From Beroe ovata (taxonomy: Eukaryota; Ctenophora; Nuda; Beroida; Beroidae): DNA of 64,000 nucleotides. A program made the translations under genes and the position numbers. Positions 23,336-37,116 of this stretch are shown here, one piece after another. The notes beneath the pieces were generated by a model that was given only the letters and a program-made list of their open reading frames with translations, was not told the DNA's origin and did not search any database. Location: contig CAMPET010000006.1 of the NCBI GenBank assembly GCA_946803715.1, forward strand, positions 540,888-604,887. The letters are read 5' to 3'. Each line of letters begins with the position of its first letter. Positions within the stretch are counted from its first letter, which is position 1.

Positions 23336-24620
23336 TCAACTTATCCTGGAGTTGAACTGCACGTGCTCTGACAGAGCCGATGTGAAGCTTGACAACACGT
23401 CCCCATGACTACCCATGGACAGCGAAGCGGATAGGAGTCCTAGTTGATGTAGGGTGTCGTATGAAGTGGGCAGGGGAGGGGATGAAGAGAGAGGGGGAGT
23501 GGGGAGTGAGGGAGTGGAGAGGGAGGGGAGTGAGCCTAGCCAGGGAATCTTTAGGGTCGGCGTTTTCCAGATCAGGCTGGAACCAGATGTTGAGATAGGT
23601 TGAGTAGCAGACTGAGCACTTTTGGGTGGCGTTTCTGAGGAAAAAAGGGGGCGTGGTTAGCCTTTTCATTGAGTCTTGTGAAATTGGGTAACATTGACGT
23701 CTATCTTCTAATTACAACTATTACTGTCCTGCGATAGCCCTGATCACTTACTTGCAGTTGCATCAACAGTGGATTTCTGTTCCATGTTTGCTGGTCGGGA
23801 CTTGTCAGCACAGGTACCCCCAATTAGGCGCATGCCGCGTGGCACAGGCCCCGGTCGACCGCTTGATAACTTCTCTCGTTTTCGCCACTTTGCTCGCCGA
23901 TTTTGGAACCAAACCTGTAGGGGATATGTTTGCAATTAGCAAACTCAGTGATGACCGAATTGTCATTGTATCTTCCCTTCTTTTGACTTTTTGTCACTTT
24001 TGAAGAACAATAATTTTACGAAAAGTAAGTCACTAATCCAACGTTTGGTTAATCGTGCGAGTGACATAAGTTCCATAATCGAGTTTTCAAGCTGTTGTGA
24101 GACTGAGAGTGATTGACAGCAGATGTTTCTGCACAAACTCAAATAACGGACACGCATATGTTATGTTGTTGTCGAATCATGGTGTCCTTGGCTATTGTCC
24201 TGTCTCCATTAATCACGTGTGATTACATAATACACATGCTAGAGTGGATTTATGCGGAATACACAACCTAAGAACACTGAACACGTGACAGCAGCAAAAA
24301 CGTGACAGTGAAACGTGAAAACGTGACGAGGTCAAAGGTCCTGATTTTGGGCAGCCCCTGGCTACTTTTCAGAACCTAGGGTCAGTGCTCAGCTGATTTC
24401 GGAAAGAGTGTGCATTGTTTGTTGCATATACCTAATCCACATATCATTGAATTTGAAGTCACTCCACGTGTCAATTAGATTGATTTTACAGCTGAGCAGC
24501 GCAGAGCTTATTTTCACAGCATATCGTGACATTGCACGGTATTAGCTCGCAGGAGTGTGTGTGTGTGTGTGTGTGTTTGTGTGTGGGTGTGTGTGTGTGC
24601 GCGTGTGTGTGTGTTNGGGT

Positions 24621-24658
<38 letters not shown>

Positions 24659-26986
24659 ACTGCTATTTCCGACAAAAGATGTGATCGCACGGCCTAGTGA
24701 CCTATAGCCGTCAATGATGTGACCAATCACAGACTAGGAATGTCAAGTGACTGGACGCACGTGACTGAGACAGGCTATTGCTACGGTACACACGGTCCTA
24801 AGCAGTAACGAGAAAACAAACTATGATCCCCAAACTTTTGTTAAATACATTGAGAAAGAAGAGATAAATAAATCAAATGCAGTTGTAATTCCTATCATAA
24901 TTCGGCATCATAATTTGGAGGAATTGTTGAGTTCACATTTCTTCTCAGAAACGGGGCTCAAAGTCACAAGACTTCACAAGCTCATTGTAGTTCATTATTT
25001 CATAACTTGTAGAAACCCAATTCGGTAAAACGATGCTCTTAGAAGTAGAAGAATGGGGGAGGGCTTGAAAACAACAACTCAACATGGCCTCAATGACTTA
25101 ATGATAAGAGCGGTAGCGATATCATGGTAACAACTAACAACAATCATAACACAGCCATGGTAGCAGTACTACTATTATGATAATGAAGTGTTACCAGATC
25201 CATAGTAGCCGTGGTAACACAAAAATGGTGTCATGGTAACATGGTAATATTCGCGTACCTGTACCCGTTGTTCAGTCAGCTGTAACGAGTAAGCTATCTC
25301 CTCTCTGCCAAACACGTCTGGGTAGTGTGTTTCCTGGAACGATTTCTCGAGACCCTCCAGTTGTGCTGCCGTGAATGTGATCCTGTTGCGACGCTGCAAC
25401 TTTGGCTTTGATTTCACTGAAATTGTGCGGAGCTGGTCAGGGAAATATATATATTGTCAACACAGTCAATTATAGCTGATGCTTGTGTCAAGTTAATTAA
25501 TAATATAATGACTTATGACGCATGTTTGTTTTTGATATGATATCTTTGAGTGTTAATAGCCATCAATTAGCTCTCAGAATTAGTACTGGAAATGCCCATG
25601 GGATAGAGGGATAGCCATAAATTTTACTCCTTCATAAATCAAATTCCAGGGAAGATACAGGGGGACCTAGTCATTCGTTGATGAATTGTTCAAGCCTGGT
25701 ACGAGCACCTAAACGAGATCGTTCTCCCTAAACATAATTGGATATATATGTGTGTGTGTGTAATGTTAAAATAATTCCCAAACATGATCGCTAGGGTAAT
25801 AGGAACAAATTACATTCAATACGATTCAATAACTATAGATGGGCTGGTGGAGATAGGTGACCCATGGTACACCTCTTAGAAACAACTCTCTTTATAGTGG
25901 GTAACCGAATTTGCAGAGCCCGCCTCAACCCCTGCCCCTACATCGTACGGCAATGACACTACAATTGACAGGTGTCCAATGGACGTCGCGGAATTCTGTC
26001 ACGTGACTCGCATTATCCTCTTTGGGACAGAGTATGAAGTAATGGTACAAAGTCCAAACGCGCGGCGCAGGCAGCTATCAATTAGCTGTGACAGGGAGAT
26101 CACTATATGCATTCCGAGACCCCATGGAACCAGTCAACATTCAATTACCCAAATATCCGTGAGTAAAGTGCTCAAATCCAATGTGAAGAATGACGACAGT
26201 TTATATTGTGTGTATGTGTGTGTATGTTTGTTTGTTTGTTTGTTTGTTTACTGTTTGTTTGTGTACATACTTGCATTGAGAGAAGTATCATCATCTGCTG
26301 ATCTGGTTGAGGCACTGTTCAGTCCGAGGATACGCTCAATACTGTGTTTCAGTGCAGAGTCTGGCGAGCTGAATATTGTGGAGCTATGTTATAATGTGGT
26401 AACTACATGACACAAGTAATCCGAGTTTGTTCGTGTATTAACCCAAAATGACTACATGTGCTGATTTCACAATATGACGCGGGGGCGAAACTAACCTTTG
26501 GTTTTGGATGTCAGGTTCAGGACTAGATGGTTCCTCAATATCGAGCGAGGATTGAAGACCCTGATCAACATCCTCTTCCATAACTTCCTCATTTTCCTCA
26601 GTTCCCTGTTCGGTACTGACAAGGGACTCAGCAGTGCCCAGTGGTGCAGTGACAGGAGACTCTGCACCACCCTGTGCTGCTGCAGTGACAAGGGACTCTG
26701 CAGTGGTTTCCGAGCTATGGTCTGCTGGTGAGCCCCCACTCTGGACAGAGGACAGAAGGGCAGTTATACTGGACGGAGACAGGACCATGCTGGCCACGCT
26801 CTCGGTGCTCGTGGACAATGGGACGGAGGGGAACAGAGCGGTGGAGTAGGGGGCAGGCGGGAAGGTTGCTGTCCCCGATGTGCAGATGCTGGACGGCAGG
26901 AGGTAGGGGTGGAGGGGAGCAGACTTGGTAATTTCCGTGTTCAGGGGTGCTGGATCAGGCTTGAGGAGTGGTACAACAGCCATCAT
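23336..26986 (-). CDS. Paired-like (PRD-class, Q50) homeobox transcription factor
   Basis: Recognised exons: 26496-26986 (first exon, ATG at 26986), 25259-25416, 23752-23914, and 23336-23634 (stop). The homeodomain reads [20 protein letters not shown], then ETHYPDVF, then LTEQRVQ, an intron, and [15 protein letters not shown]. It has glutamine at position 50 and the PRD-like signature. The intron between homeodomain residues 46 and 47 is a conserved position in many PRD-like genes. The first exon gives an acidic, Ser/Thr/Pro/Glu-rich N-terminus; the last gives a Ser/Pro-rich tail without an evident OAR motif. Exons 2 to 4 join in phase. Exon 1 ends in phase 2 while the homeobox exon needs phase 1, so a small exon is probably missing between 25417 and 26495. 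ALX, ARX and PRRX genes are the nearest in style, but I cannot assign a family. Confidence 0.85.
24555..24659. repeat. GT microsatellite
   Basis: A (GT)n run with GGGT and GCGC interruptions and an N at 24616 lies inside a homeobox-gene intron. Confidence 0.95.
26210..26265. repeat. GT then TTTG tandem repeat
   Basis: GTGTGTATGT units pass into five or six copies of TTTG or GTTT. Confidence 0.9.
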
Positions 26987-26989
26987 GTA

Positions 26990-29900
26990 GAGTTCGTCTC
27001 AAATATGAACCGCTAGAGAGGGAGAGAGGGGGGATAATTTCAAACCGTCATCACGGAAATCGAAAAATAATTACAATATCCCCACCAAATTCTACTCATC
27101 AAACGTTTTAAGATGGATCGGGTATTTTTAGCGCAGGATTTGATTATGATTTGGCTGAATTATCCACTAACGAGAATCAAATAAATTTCCATGGAAAGGG
27201 CAGGTGTTCGGCTGTAATGTTTTGAGAGGAAGTGGGAATATACTGTAGAATTGTAAGCAGTAGCCAACCAAATCCTAACTTACAATTCCGCCACTTATCA
27301 AGGATGACTTGAAAGGAAAGCCTGCTTATTATTCGTTGCAAAAGGCAGAAAGTCGCAGAGCACAATGATGTTATACGGAAATGCAAAAATACCATTCCAC
27401 CATTAGCTAGAGGGTTAACCAACAAAACTAGAAAAACGCAAATCGCTAGACGAAAAATGATCACTGTAAGTCGTTTTTAATCGCAAATTTGATGCAATTA
27501 TCTAGACCTGAGTCGAACAATAGGAACCAATTGGATCTTGCAAACGCGGTAAACAGTTAAATAGTGTCTACAGTTCCTTATCAAATGGAAAAATGTTACA
27601 AAATACTAGGAGAATCCACTAATTAGAGAGAAACAACGTAGAAAATGGAATCTGAATGGGGAATGTGCGGTGAGTGTAACGGTCAATGAGAACTGGCTCG
27701 GTAGCGATAATACTGTAACTTCCATATCTCTGGTTTAATCACCAAATCCGATAACACACTCACATTCAAATAATCTGCCTTATGTTGGCCACACCAGTCA
27801 GCAATTCCAAATATGAACACCACGGATAGTGACGAGATATCTATGTATTGTGGGATGGGTACTTCCACTTTTATATGTGTGCTCTGAGCACCCCCTACGG
27901 AGCAATACGTGATACGCGGTGGGGGAGATCGCATGCGCGATACTATATAAACGGAGTGAAATTACCGATTAGCACGCCCATATAACGTGATACAGCTGTG
28001 ATTAATGTGAACTCATTAAATCATTTACGACATGCGGTGACAAGCAACAGAATTAATCTTTTGCTAACAACATAATCGAGTAGTATCAGTGCTAACGCGG
28101 GCACGCGACTCTATTCCAAACTGTTCATCATCATGTGTCAGAAAACTATGACAATAGCGCCGGATACATCATTATCATCACGCCTAATTAGAGCTGATGA
28201 ACAAGCATCTCATTAGACCTAATTAGCGTACCCTTGTTAAGTGATTAGCAGCGCTACGCGTATCGTTACATCATGTGTCGATACTTCTAAACGAAGAGAC
28301 AAACAATCCTGTGACCTAACATAGATCATTTCACGACTGTTTTACAAAACATGGACTGTTTTACTACTTGAGTAATCAAATAGAAGGGGTGACTGCGATA
28401 GGGGTAGCATTTGTACTGCAATTGGGCGTGGCCACTGGCCATGGACATTGGACTCAATACTTATTTCGAGTACCAGTGTTTCAGTTCATTTATACTTCGC
28501 TTCTCAAATACAGGATTGGGTCAAACAAGGCATTCAAATCAGGAATCTGCGACAGATTGATTAACACCTTTAATTCTTTAGAAATTTTCCTCGGGAATCT
28601 CACATAATACCACTAACTTACAACCAACCGCAATTGTGATGGAAATAGCAGTGCTCCACGTTAGGATAAGCTGGAGCATGGAGCAGACATAGTGTCTGAC
28701 ACAATGAGAACAGCAATGACTCCGAGAGTTGGAAATGGCCGCATATACTGTGGACTTGTCTGGTTGAGCAGCTCATGCGACACAACTTTTCCACGAGTGA
28801 TAAAGTGTGTGGCAGCAACACAGTGACAGGCGCAAGCCGCCTGTCGAAGTAGACACCAGACAAGACTGACTGGTAAAACAATGTCGCCACATGTGCAGAA
28901 TGGGTGCGTGTGTTAATTGGTTTTGATTGGAAGTGAATTATTAATCATATTACAACTTGAACTACTATCCGCATATTCGTATCGAGTAAATCAAGAACAA
29001 AAGCTACTTGAGCTCACAATACCTGAGGCAGACGAGTTCAGGATATATGCGGAGGTGGCGGACAAGTGAGACTGGGCTCAGTATATCGAAAATTATACTT
29101 GTCCTAAAACATGTGACATGAACACGCACTTTCTAACCGAATGAGTGACCATTCGAGGTGCCCATCGAGATCCAAGATATAGGCAATAGGGAAGTTACAG
29201 CAATGTCAGCAATCGACTGTATCCTCCCTCTCTCCCCATAACATATTCCATTATAATTAGTATCCCCAATTGATGGGTACACCGTTTATAATTGTCTGGG
29301 ATAATTATAATTGCGCGAGGCAACGTGAAATCCTTGAATCCATGGCGAGCAATAGTAGTAAATAATGAAGTTCCTGTGCTAATAGAATCTAACAATGCGT
29401 GCACTGGTCAAGCTACAGTTCTTTAGAACAAAGTAACTACAAGATCTACTGGGATCACCCTTCTAGCCCACCGGAAACATCTTATAGCGTCTATAGTCTT
29501 GCTCAAAAGATTGCGCAGGCAATCCGTAGCTTAAGCTAGTCTTGCTGATCCATGTCACCATCCTTCAATTCTGAGTGGAATGAACCACGATCATGCTATG
29601 GTGTCACATGGTGTCACTATATAATCACAAGATTCCGCCACCCCGACTTCTAGTGTATGGATAATGGAGGGATAAGGATGTACTAAACGAGCTTATTTTC
29701 GCGACAAAGGTTCGCTTGTGTGGTAATAAGATGATGAAAAAACAACAATTGATGACCTCGTACAGATCATCAATAATTGTGGTCCAGTTAGTAATATTAG
29801 CAAGCTTATTGGGGACACACAGTTAAGTGCTAATGAGATGTGAATCCTAATTTGTGCTAGGTACGCTATTATGATAGAGAAAGAGTGTGCTAGAGTATAA

Positions 29901-32900
29901 ACCATCAACCAAACCAAGCAAACAATAAGCCTATCAAACCCATTGTATTAATTGAATTATGTACGTCCGAATCTATCTAACATGGTTCGACTGGAATAAG
30001 ACTTCCACCGGATAAGAGAGATGCCCGTGTGTGTGTGTATTGATCAGCCCGCCGGCAGGTCTAAACCCCCCGTTCAGAGCCGTCCCTGCGATTCCGGGGA
30101 TTATAGAAGTGCAGTAGCAGCAGAGCATGACCACATATCATGAGTCGACTTATAATAGAATTGAGGACAGGGGTAGTAGTCGAGTCCTATAACAGTGGAT
30201 ATAGTAATGGATATAATGTTGGAGGAAAGATCGCTCTAACTCCCTACTTCATACAATATTGGTGGTGCCGTACCTTCTTGGCTGCCATTGTTCCTTGCGC
30301 TTCGCCTACCTCAGCAGTATATGAATCTTGCTCTGTAATGGGAGCATATCTAATTGTGGAGGAAGAAGAGGGAAGCAAAAACCACGGCGGAATGCAGAGC
30401 TGCTGAGTGCTGGACTGGGTTGAAGACAAATCATGGACCCAGGGATGAACTGCATCATATCATAAGAGATGGGACTGGGACTATGATAGGAAATGGGACT
30501 GGGACTATGAAAGTAGAATAGGAGATGGGATTGGGACGGGGAGTTATGACTGAGAAATTAGACGGCGACTATGATAGGAAATGGGACTGGGACAATGATA
30601 GGATTCCGGACGGGATGTTAAGACTGGGAAATGGGTACCGATACGTCCCTCGTTGACTGGCCATGACGAAACTAGAACAACTGTAGCACACAAGACGAGC
30701 AGCACAATGGACACTGTATTTATATTTGACGATGGATTACAACAACACTCTATGTCGTCGCAGAGAGAGAGAGCAAAACTCGTGCGCGCGCGTTATGTCA
30801 CATGTCACGTGACGTATACTTTACTCCTATTGGCTGCTTGCTTTTCAACGTGCTGTGACGGCTGTTCCGATTGGCTAGCGGTGATATCACGTGTGTCATC
30901 AGTATCACGGAATATGAAAAGGATTGTAGCAGTTGCGGGATCAATGACAACCAATTCATTCTTCCATCGGAAAGCTAATTTAGCTGATTCGCGGCCAGGT
31001 TGATTACTTAATTAGAAACACTCTATCGAAATACCCGACTGTTACCGAATTAATATTCATTTAATCTCGATCGAAACAACTGTGAAGAGGTAGGTAAGCA
31101 ATCGGAAAACACAAGGAACAGTGGATTTGAGAAACCAGTTCATTCGCTTCACAAAAACTGAATCATGAAGAAAATCGAGTTTGCCGTCCTTTCGATAGAG
31201 TGACTCTTCAATATCCTGAGAGGGGATCTGCAAATATTCAATTTACAAAAGTGGATGAAACTAATTGAGGATAGAAAAGGTGTCGCCTCATCTTAATGGA
31301 AAACTCTGTAGATGGTATCAGGAAAAGCCACCGTGGTACCGCACATCACAAACCATCTCCCTCCCTCTCTCTCTCCCACTTGCCGTATTACAAAATTACA
31401 TCGCAACAAATGGTAAAAAAGCGAGTCCTCCGGAACATATTATAAAATTTCCGCATTTTCAGACGCACTGAAATTAATGAAATCATATACCGAGCTTCAT
31501 AATATCCGTGAGTGGGTCCGGGTGAATAGCTATGATTATTGTGTGTGTTCCTCGAACACCTGGTTAGGGAAATTATTAGCACAAAATAATCAATAGAATT
31601 CAGTTAAAACGAGCGTACGCACATACATATATATTACGAGTTCACGTGACACAAAAACCACTTCGGGCGTCCGTTCACTCCCTCTCAACCAGATGGCACA
31701 TAACTCGGTATAGAGGCACCATAATAACATAACTCTTTCCGTGCTCTCGGAGTCTGAAGCGATTTAATTACTGAAAAAGGTGGTGGTAGTAGTAGAAGCG
31801 CAGCTGCATATAAAGTGGTAATGGTTAAAACCATACTACGACTGGGTGATATCGAATCACGGCTCAGCTGTAAAAGTGATCGGGCGTTCACCTCCCCCCT
31901 CCATATATATGTATATTGGGTCACGTGATGGGGTATGAATTTGAACAAACTGCAAGACACGTGGTGTATAAACAGGTGCTACTAAACAAATTGTTTCAAA
32001 TTTGAGGGACACTTGTCCAATAATGAAACGCGGAGCTTCGTGCAGCAAAAGTTGTACTACCAACACGTTTGATTAAATTACCCTCCATCCCCCTCCCCCT
32101 CTTCAATCTATATATATAATGTAACTGAAACATGTGCACACATGAGTACAGCGTGTCCGGTGAGCGGTTACATGAGGCAGATCAGATCCTAGTTATGTAG
32201 TTGTGGTGCACCAAATACACCTCATTAGCGTGCAATACCACCAAAACTATGGATACCAGGCACACATGGATACCGTGCTTACTCATCTGAACGGGTGCAG
32301 AGCTTAATTGTGTCTGTTATTCGCAGATCAGCCTTGCTTGTATAATCTCGTTACAGTCCGTTGGTTAATTAAGTATCTGATAAACTTTATCGATGGATAA
32401 ACGAAGGAGAGTGCGTTGACGAACAAACAACGATAGATAAGATGCGTCTTCCTCCAAAACCGATTTCGACGAAATGCTTCGTTTGGCCTGCGGCCTTGCG
32501 GATCGTGATGGAAAATGACTATTAGTCACGTGGAGGGGAGACAGAGCAAATTCCTAACCCTGGCGCCCTATTAATTAAATGTTGTATAATAATTAGGGGT
32601 GAGCAAAGTACCAAACAATACGGATTTAGATGGAGTCTAATGCATATTTGAGAGTAATGTCACGACCTCAGTCGATCCTAGCATTGAACGTGACGCCCAC
32701 ATTAAATTTCACTGCGCTCCAATGAGAGCACGGCAAGCTGATTCGTGTGACCAATCAGCGTAGCTGTGTGGCAACATTCAGGACCTATCTTTTAGAGAAT
32801 AAGATTCGGTTAGACGCTAGACAACTCGTGCCGCTTGATTTCGATCACATTCATCTCGCAAAGACCTATTAAATGCTCATCAAATGCTGTTTAGGGGACA

Positions 32901-34255
32901 ATTTATCCAATTAAGTCCATTTATTGGAGGGGGCTGCAGCTACCAGATATCAAACTATTTACTAACTCATTACAAATTCTGAGGTGAGATAGAGGAGTGC
33001 TTGTAAAAATATTGAACAAACGTTTAATTTGTTTTGATGGAACTATAATAACAGCAATAGGGGCATCATACAGGAAAATGTTACATGCGGTTAAGACAAG
33101 TCAGGAGGAAGCGCACTATTAAAGGGAAACAGCACGATTTAGCCGTTGCGATTCTAGTGAAAAATCTCTACAGCATTATTCACGTTGCACAAACAATTAA
33201 ATTTAATAAACGTTGAACAGAGACCTTTACGATTTTCATTGTTCAACGAAATTACAATATGAAATTTGTAGCATGTTGTATAACGGGTCACAGTTAACTA
33301 ACCTTCTAATTAATCATGATGCTCGCCTCCATAAAACAGCTTCAGCCAAGAAAGTCAAGTTCTCTGTGGACGTGGAGTGTCAACCAATATTTCATACCGA
33401 TTGGCCCTGAAATGGCGTACATTTATTGAGAACAAACATTAAACAGTATAGAACAAACATTAAACAGTATAGAAATATAAATACCTGAAACTTTTGAATC
33501 GTGATAGCCAATACTTTCCCGCGAGAAAACCAACAATTTTGTTTTCATCTGCCAATTGATTCAGCATCTCGATACAGTAGCTAAGCCTTCATTTCATGGA
33601 TCCTAGTATGAATAATGTGCATGTGGTTTTTAAGTAGTTTTATCAATAATATAGGCACATAATATGGTCAGTCTGGAGGAAGTTCGACCCTAAAAAGCGG
33701 ACGTCCGCCTTTACATCAAAAAAGCAGACATTGATCAAAAAAGTGGACGTCCGCTTTTTTCCAAATTCAGTCTGCTTTTGAGTTACTGTTTGTTACGTCA
33801 CTCGATACAAAAGAAGCACTCTGATCCATCCATCTTATTCGTTATGCTTCTCATATCAAACCTTCTTTCCACACGGACATATGTTGAGCAGAATTATAGG
33901 AGTGCACATGGCGCGGCGGCGCGCAGCAAAATTCCCACGATGCGCACAACACAGGGTGATGAAAAATAAAGTCATTATTAACTTTTGTAGCCGCGGCGAA
34001 CGTAAATGTATCTAAAAGGGCGGTTTTTTCAAGTCGTCGGATAAATGAATATATCAGCTTTTTTAAAGATAATGATTAGAACATAAATGATATTGGATAT
34101 CGTAGGTACTTAGATATTTACATGTGAGATGTATGTATACTGTATCATGGAATAGACCATATACGATCGACATACACTTATAATTTTCCGTTAAAAATTC
34201 ATTATCCAATCGGAGAATGGGTCTGATAGTTTAAAATATCGAGTGATGTCCAGGT
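26990..34255. other. 7-kb gene-free region upstream of the homeobox gene
   Basis: No exon chain or known domain was found on either strand. Open frames such as 28618-28890 (-) and 27177-27464 (-) lack homology and splice partners. The region holds a purine-rich minisatellite (30464-30620), TCACGTGA octamers (30805, 31642, 31921) and a CGGACGTCC inverted motif near 33690-33770. It is adjacent to the 5' end of the homeobox gene, so cis-regulatory content is plausible. Confidence 0.55.
30464..30620. repeat. Purine-rich degenerate minisatellite
   Basis: Variants of GGGACTGGGACTATGATAGG repeat several times, strongly G/A biased on the + strand. Confidence 0.75.
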
Positions 34256-34258
34256 AAA

Positions 34259-37116
34259 CTACTCAACAATCCTGACAGCCATGTGTGACTTGGGCCTGTG
34301 CTTCTTGGGGACAGAGCGGAGGGGCTGGTGGTGGGTTGGTCCACTATGTCTCTCGATCACAACATTCTGACGGGGTAAGAAGTTATAAAGTGGGGCCATA
34401 CAATCAAATACTGGCTTACAAAACACCAAAGTCAGTGATAGAAGATCAACATTTCACCTCCGTCGCAGGAGACTTGGTGGCAGGTCCCGCAGAACCCGCA
34501 CCATGCAGCTTCACATGGACTTGCTTGGCGGGTTTGGAAGCAGGATAAGAAGTGGTTGTTATGTTTGGAAGCGGGTGCTCAGATTGCACAGGAATACTCT
34601 GAAAAGACAGTTGTAGTACAGAATACAGGATTGCAAAGTTCATTTACGACTGCATCGTATGGGGTACTCACTACAATTACCTTTAGGGGCTGGATAGATT
34701 GCTCCAGTAGCGACGGTTCAGTGTTCTCTTTGGCACCCTCTTCACCCTCCTTAAACATGGTCATGGCCTCTAAATTCAGCGCACACACCCCTCTCATGAA
34801 GCCCTTCTTCATTCTCTCCTCGAACTGATCTCTATCTGCTTTGAGAGCCGCTATTTCAGCGTGGGCGGCGCCCAACTGGCGCTGTAACTGCGCCACCTTT
34901 TCCTCGTACTCGCGCGTGAGTTGCTCGCACACCTCCTGGGCGCGGTTCTGACACGCCCTCTCCACCCGCTCTTTCCACTTGTCCTCCTGAACGCTCTGCC
35001 AGCACCGGAACGCACGTGAGACGAGTCGACGAGAGTAATAGTCTAGCGCGATGCGGCTACAGAATTCCTGCAAATTGGAGAGTTGCATGGGTGTGATGTT
35101 GTTTGATTGACATTAAGATATGCCGTCGGTAGAGGATGGAGGAAGGCCGAACGTCTTGACAAGGATACAGTTTTATAGAGTTGTTGTTACTTGCTACATG
35201 TGCTTCATTGCGCGTCACGCAGATCACAATAAATATAATTATGTATCCTACTAACCTCCCGTTTCTCATCACTGTGTCTGAGTTTCCAGGTGTGGAAACC
35301 CTTGACAAGGCCCTCCTTGGACTTCTGCTTGTTCAGCGAAGTGGTGAGGTTGGTTATGATGGAATCCTTCTGTGCGATGTTCCTTTCACAATTAGCAACC
35401 AGCTCTTTGAGTTCGTCATTTTGCAGGGTTAGACGAGCTAGTCGTTCATTGTTCCTGGTAAAAGTTTAATTTTGTGGATGTTTAGTTCGAAATAGAAGTA
35501 TTAAATTCATACATTCCATTCTCGGGTGATAGTTTGGTTAGATTTGCTATACAAACTTCTCTCTTTCGTCTAAAACACGGCACTTCTGTTGTTGTAACAG
35601 TTTCAGCTTGATTTGAGTCAATTCTGCCTGGGGGTAGAACCAAGAGTTAGAAGGTAGTGGTCGGTACAGTAACTTTTATCACAAACTGACGCTCAACTAC
35701 CTTTTCGTCTCTAGATAGCAATGGCAGGAGTTTGGATAGACTGTCTCTTTACTACACCCAGACGAATGAATAATCGGGAAAATGGAGGGAAAAATAAACG
35801 CTTCCTTCTTTGGTATAGAAGTAAGTTCACGTCATATTTAGCTTTCCTTAGCTTAGAGCACTTCTCACACTCACTACAGGCGGTCATAGGATGATCGGTT
35901 AAAAACTGTGACGAGAAAAACATAGCAAGGTCTCTGCACCACCTCCCTTTAAATTGAATAGCTCAATTGAATCAGCAGTAAATGCACCTGCTGCAATGTA
36001 ATAGAAAGACTGTGCTGATAGATCTAATAGAGGAAGGCTGGTCGATAGTGACAATTAGATTTCGCGTAGAATATTTTCATGACGCCTCCTCGCTAATAAG
36101 GTTGTGAGGCCCACGACAACAAAGTGAGCCGTTAAACTCACAAGGATATTTTGGCGAAGAGCCAGGTTCCATTCATCGAGCTGTGCTTCTAATCTCACTA
36201 TGTCACTATCATGTGTCACAGTCAGGGTCTCCTGCTCGGCAGTCTTAGTTTCCGGTTTCTGCAAACTCGCTGTTTCCTCTTCAGTTGCATCTAACTCTGA
36301 AATTGATGCACAACGAATATATTTCATCAATAATGCATCATATAACACTTCATAATCGATTTTCTGGAAATCAGAATTTGTTACCATCCAAAGTGTATCC
36401 GGTACTTTGATCAGACATAGCTTCTGGTATGCTACCGAACACCCTGTTCTGCACAGACTTCTCCCGATTCCTTTCCCCCTCAGTAGTATCAATAGAGGCA
36501 CCTGCCGAGAGTTTCACAAGTCACAACCAATACCTATATGACCATTCACCATGATATTGTCTTTTTGACCATTGAAAACTTACCAGAGGGAGTGGGAAAT
36601 GAATTTTCAGCTGGAGGAGGAAGGGGAGAGATAGTTTGGGTTTCTTGCAGCAATGGCTTACTCAGCTTAACAGGTTCATCAGTCTGAGGGAATGGTTATT
36701 GGAATAGAGAAAAGATGGAACGATTGGAATTTGGAAATATTAAGCACATGTAGATTCTTTATTACTAACACTGTCTATTGAGGACAAGGGGGATTTAGCA
36801 TGAATTGTAGCTGGAAGTGGAGTTGGGTTAGGGTTACTAGAACGCAGGAGTCTCACTCTGTCATCTGTATGAAGCTCAACCTCCCTGTGATTATGAATGT
36901 GAGGATACTTCCTTAGTTAACATATGATCATAATGTCTTACAAACTATGAAATCTATAGGTACATACTCTCTATTCAGGACAGAAGCAGGAGTAACTAAT
37001 GCATATTTGAGTAGACTCTCATATTCCTCCTGAAGTCTTGAACTGACAGAGCTGCCAGCACTACCTACAGAAACGTCAGGAACACTCCCAACACTTGCCT
37101 CACTATCACTATCCAT
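34259..37116 (-). CDS. POC5: Centriolar protein POC5
   Basis: Exons recognised: 36968-37116 (ATG at 37116), 36770-36884, 36584-36683, 36385-36501, 36142-36296, probably 35831-35905, 35553-35627, 35256-35454, 34681-35067, 34458-34598, 34259-34366 (stop). Most junctions keep phase. Diagnostic parts are LDEWNLALRQNIL, two HTWK/RCWQ boxes (KGFHTWKLRHSDEK; SRAFRCWQSVQEDKWKERV), a long coiled coil, and MKKGFMRGVCALNLEAM, the signature of POC5. The last exon starts NVVIERH, also conserved. POC5 binds centrin through Trp-containing repeats and is needed to build the distal part of centrioles and basal bodies. The joint between 35553 and 35454 is out of phase, so a small exon remains unresolved there, and the exon at 35831-35905 is tentative. 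Confidence 0.88.

Noticed and set aside
28618..28890. 90-codon minus frame in the gene desert
   Set aside because: Its composition (LCQTLCLLHAPAYP) and lack of splice signals or homology give no support.
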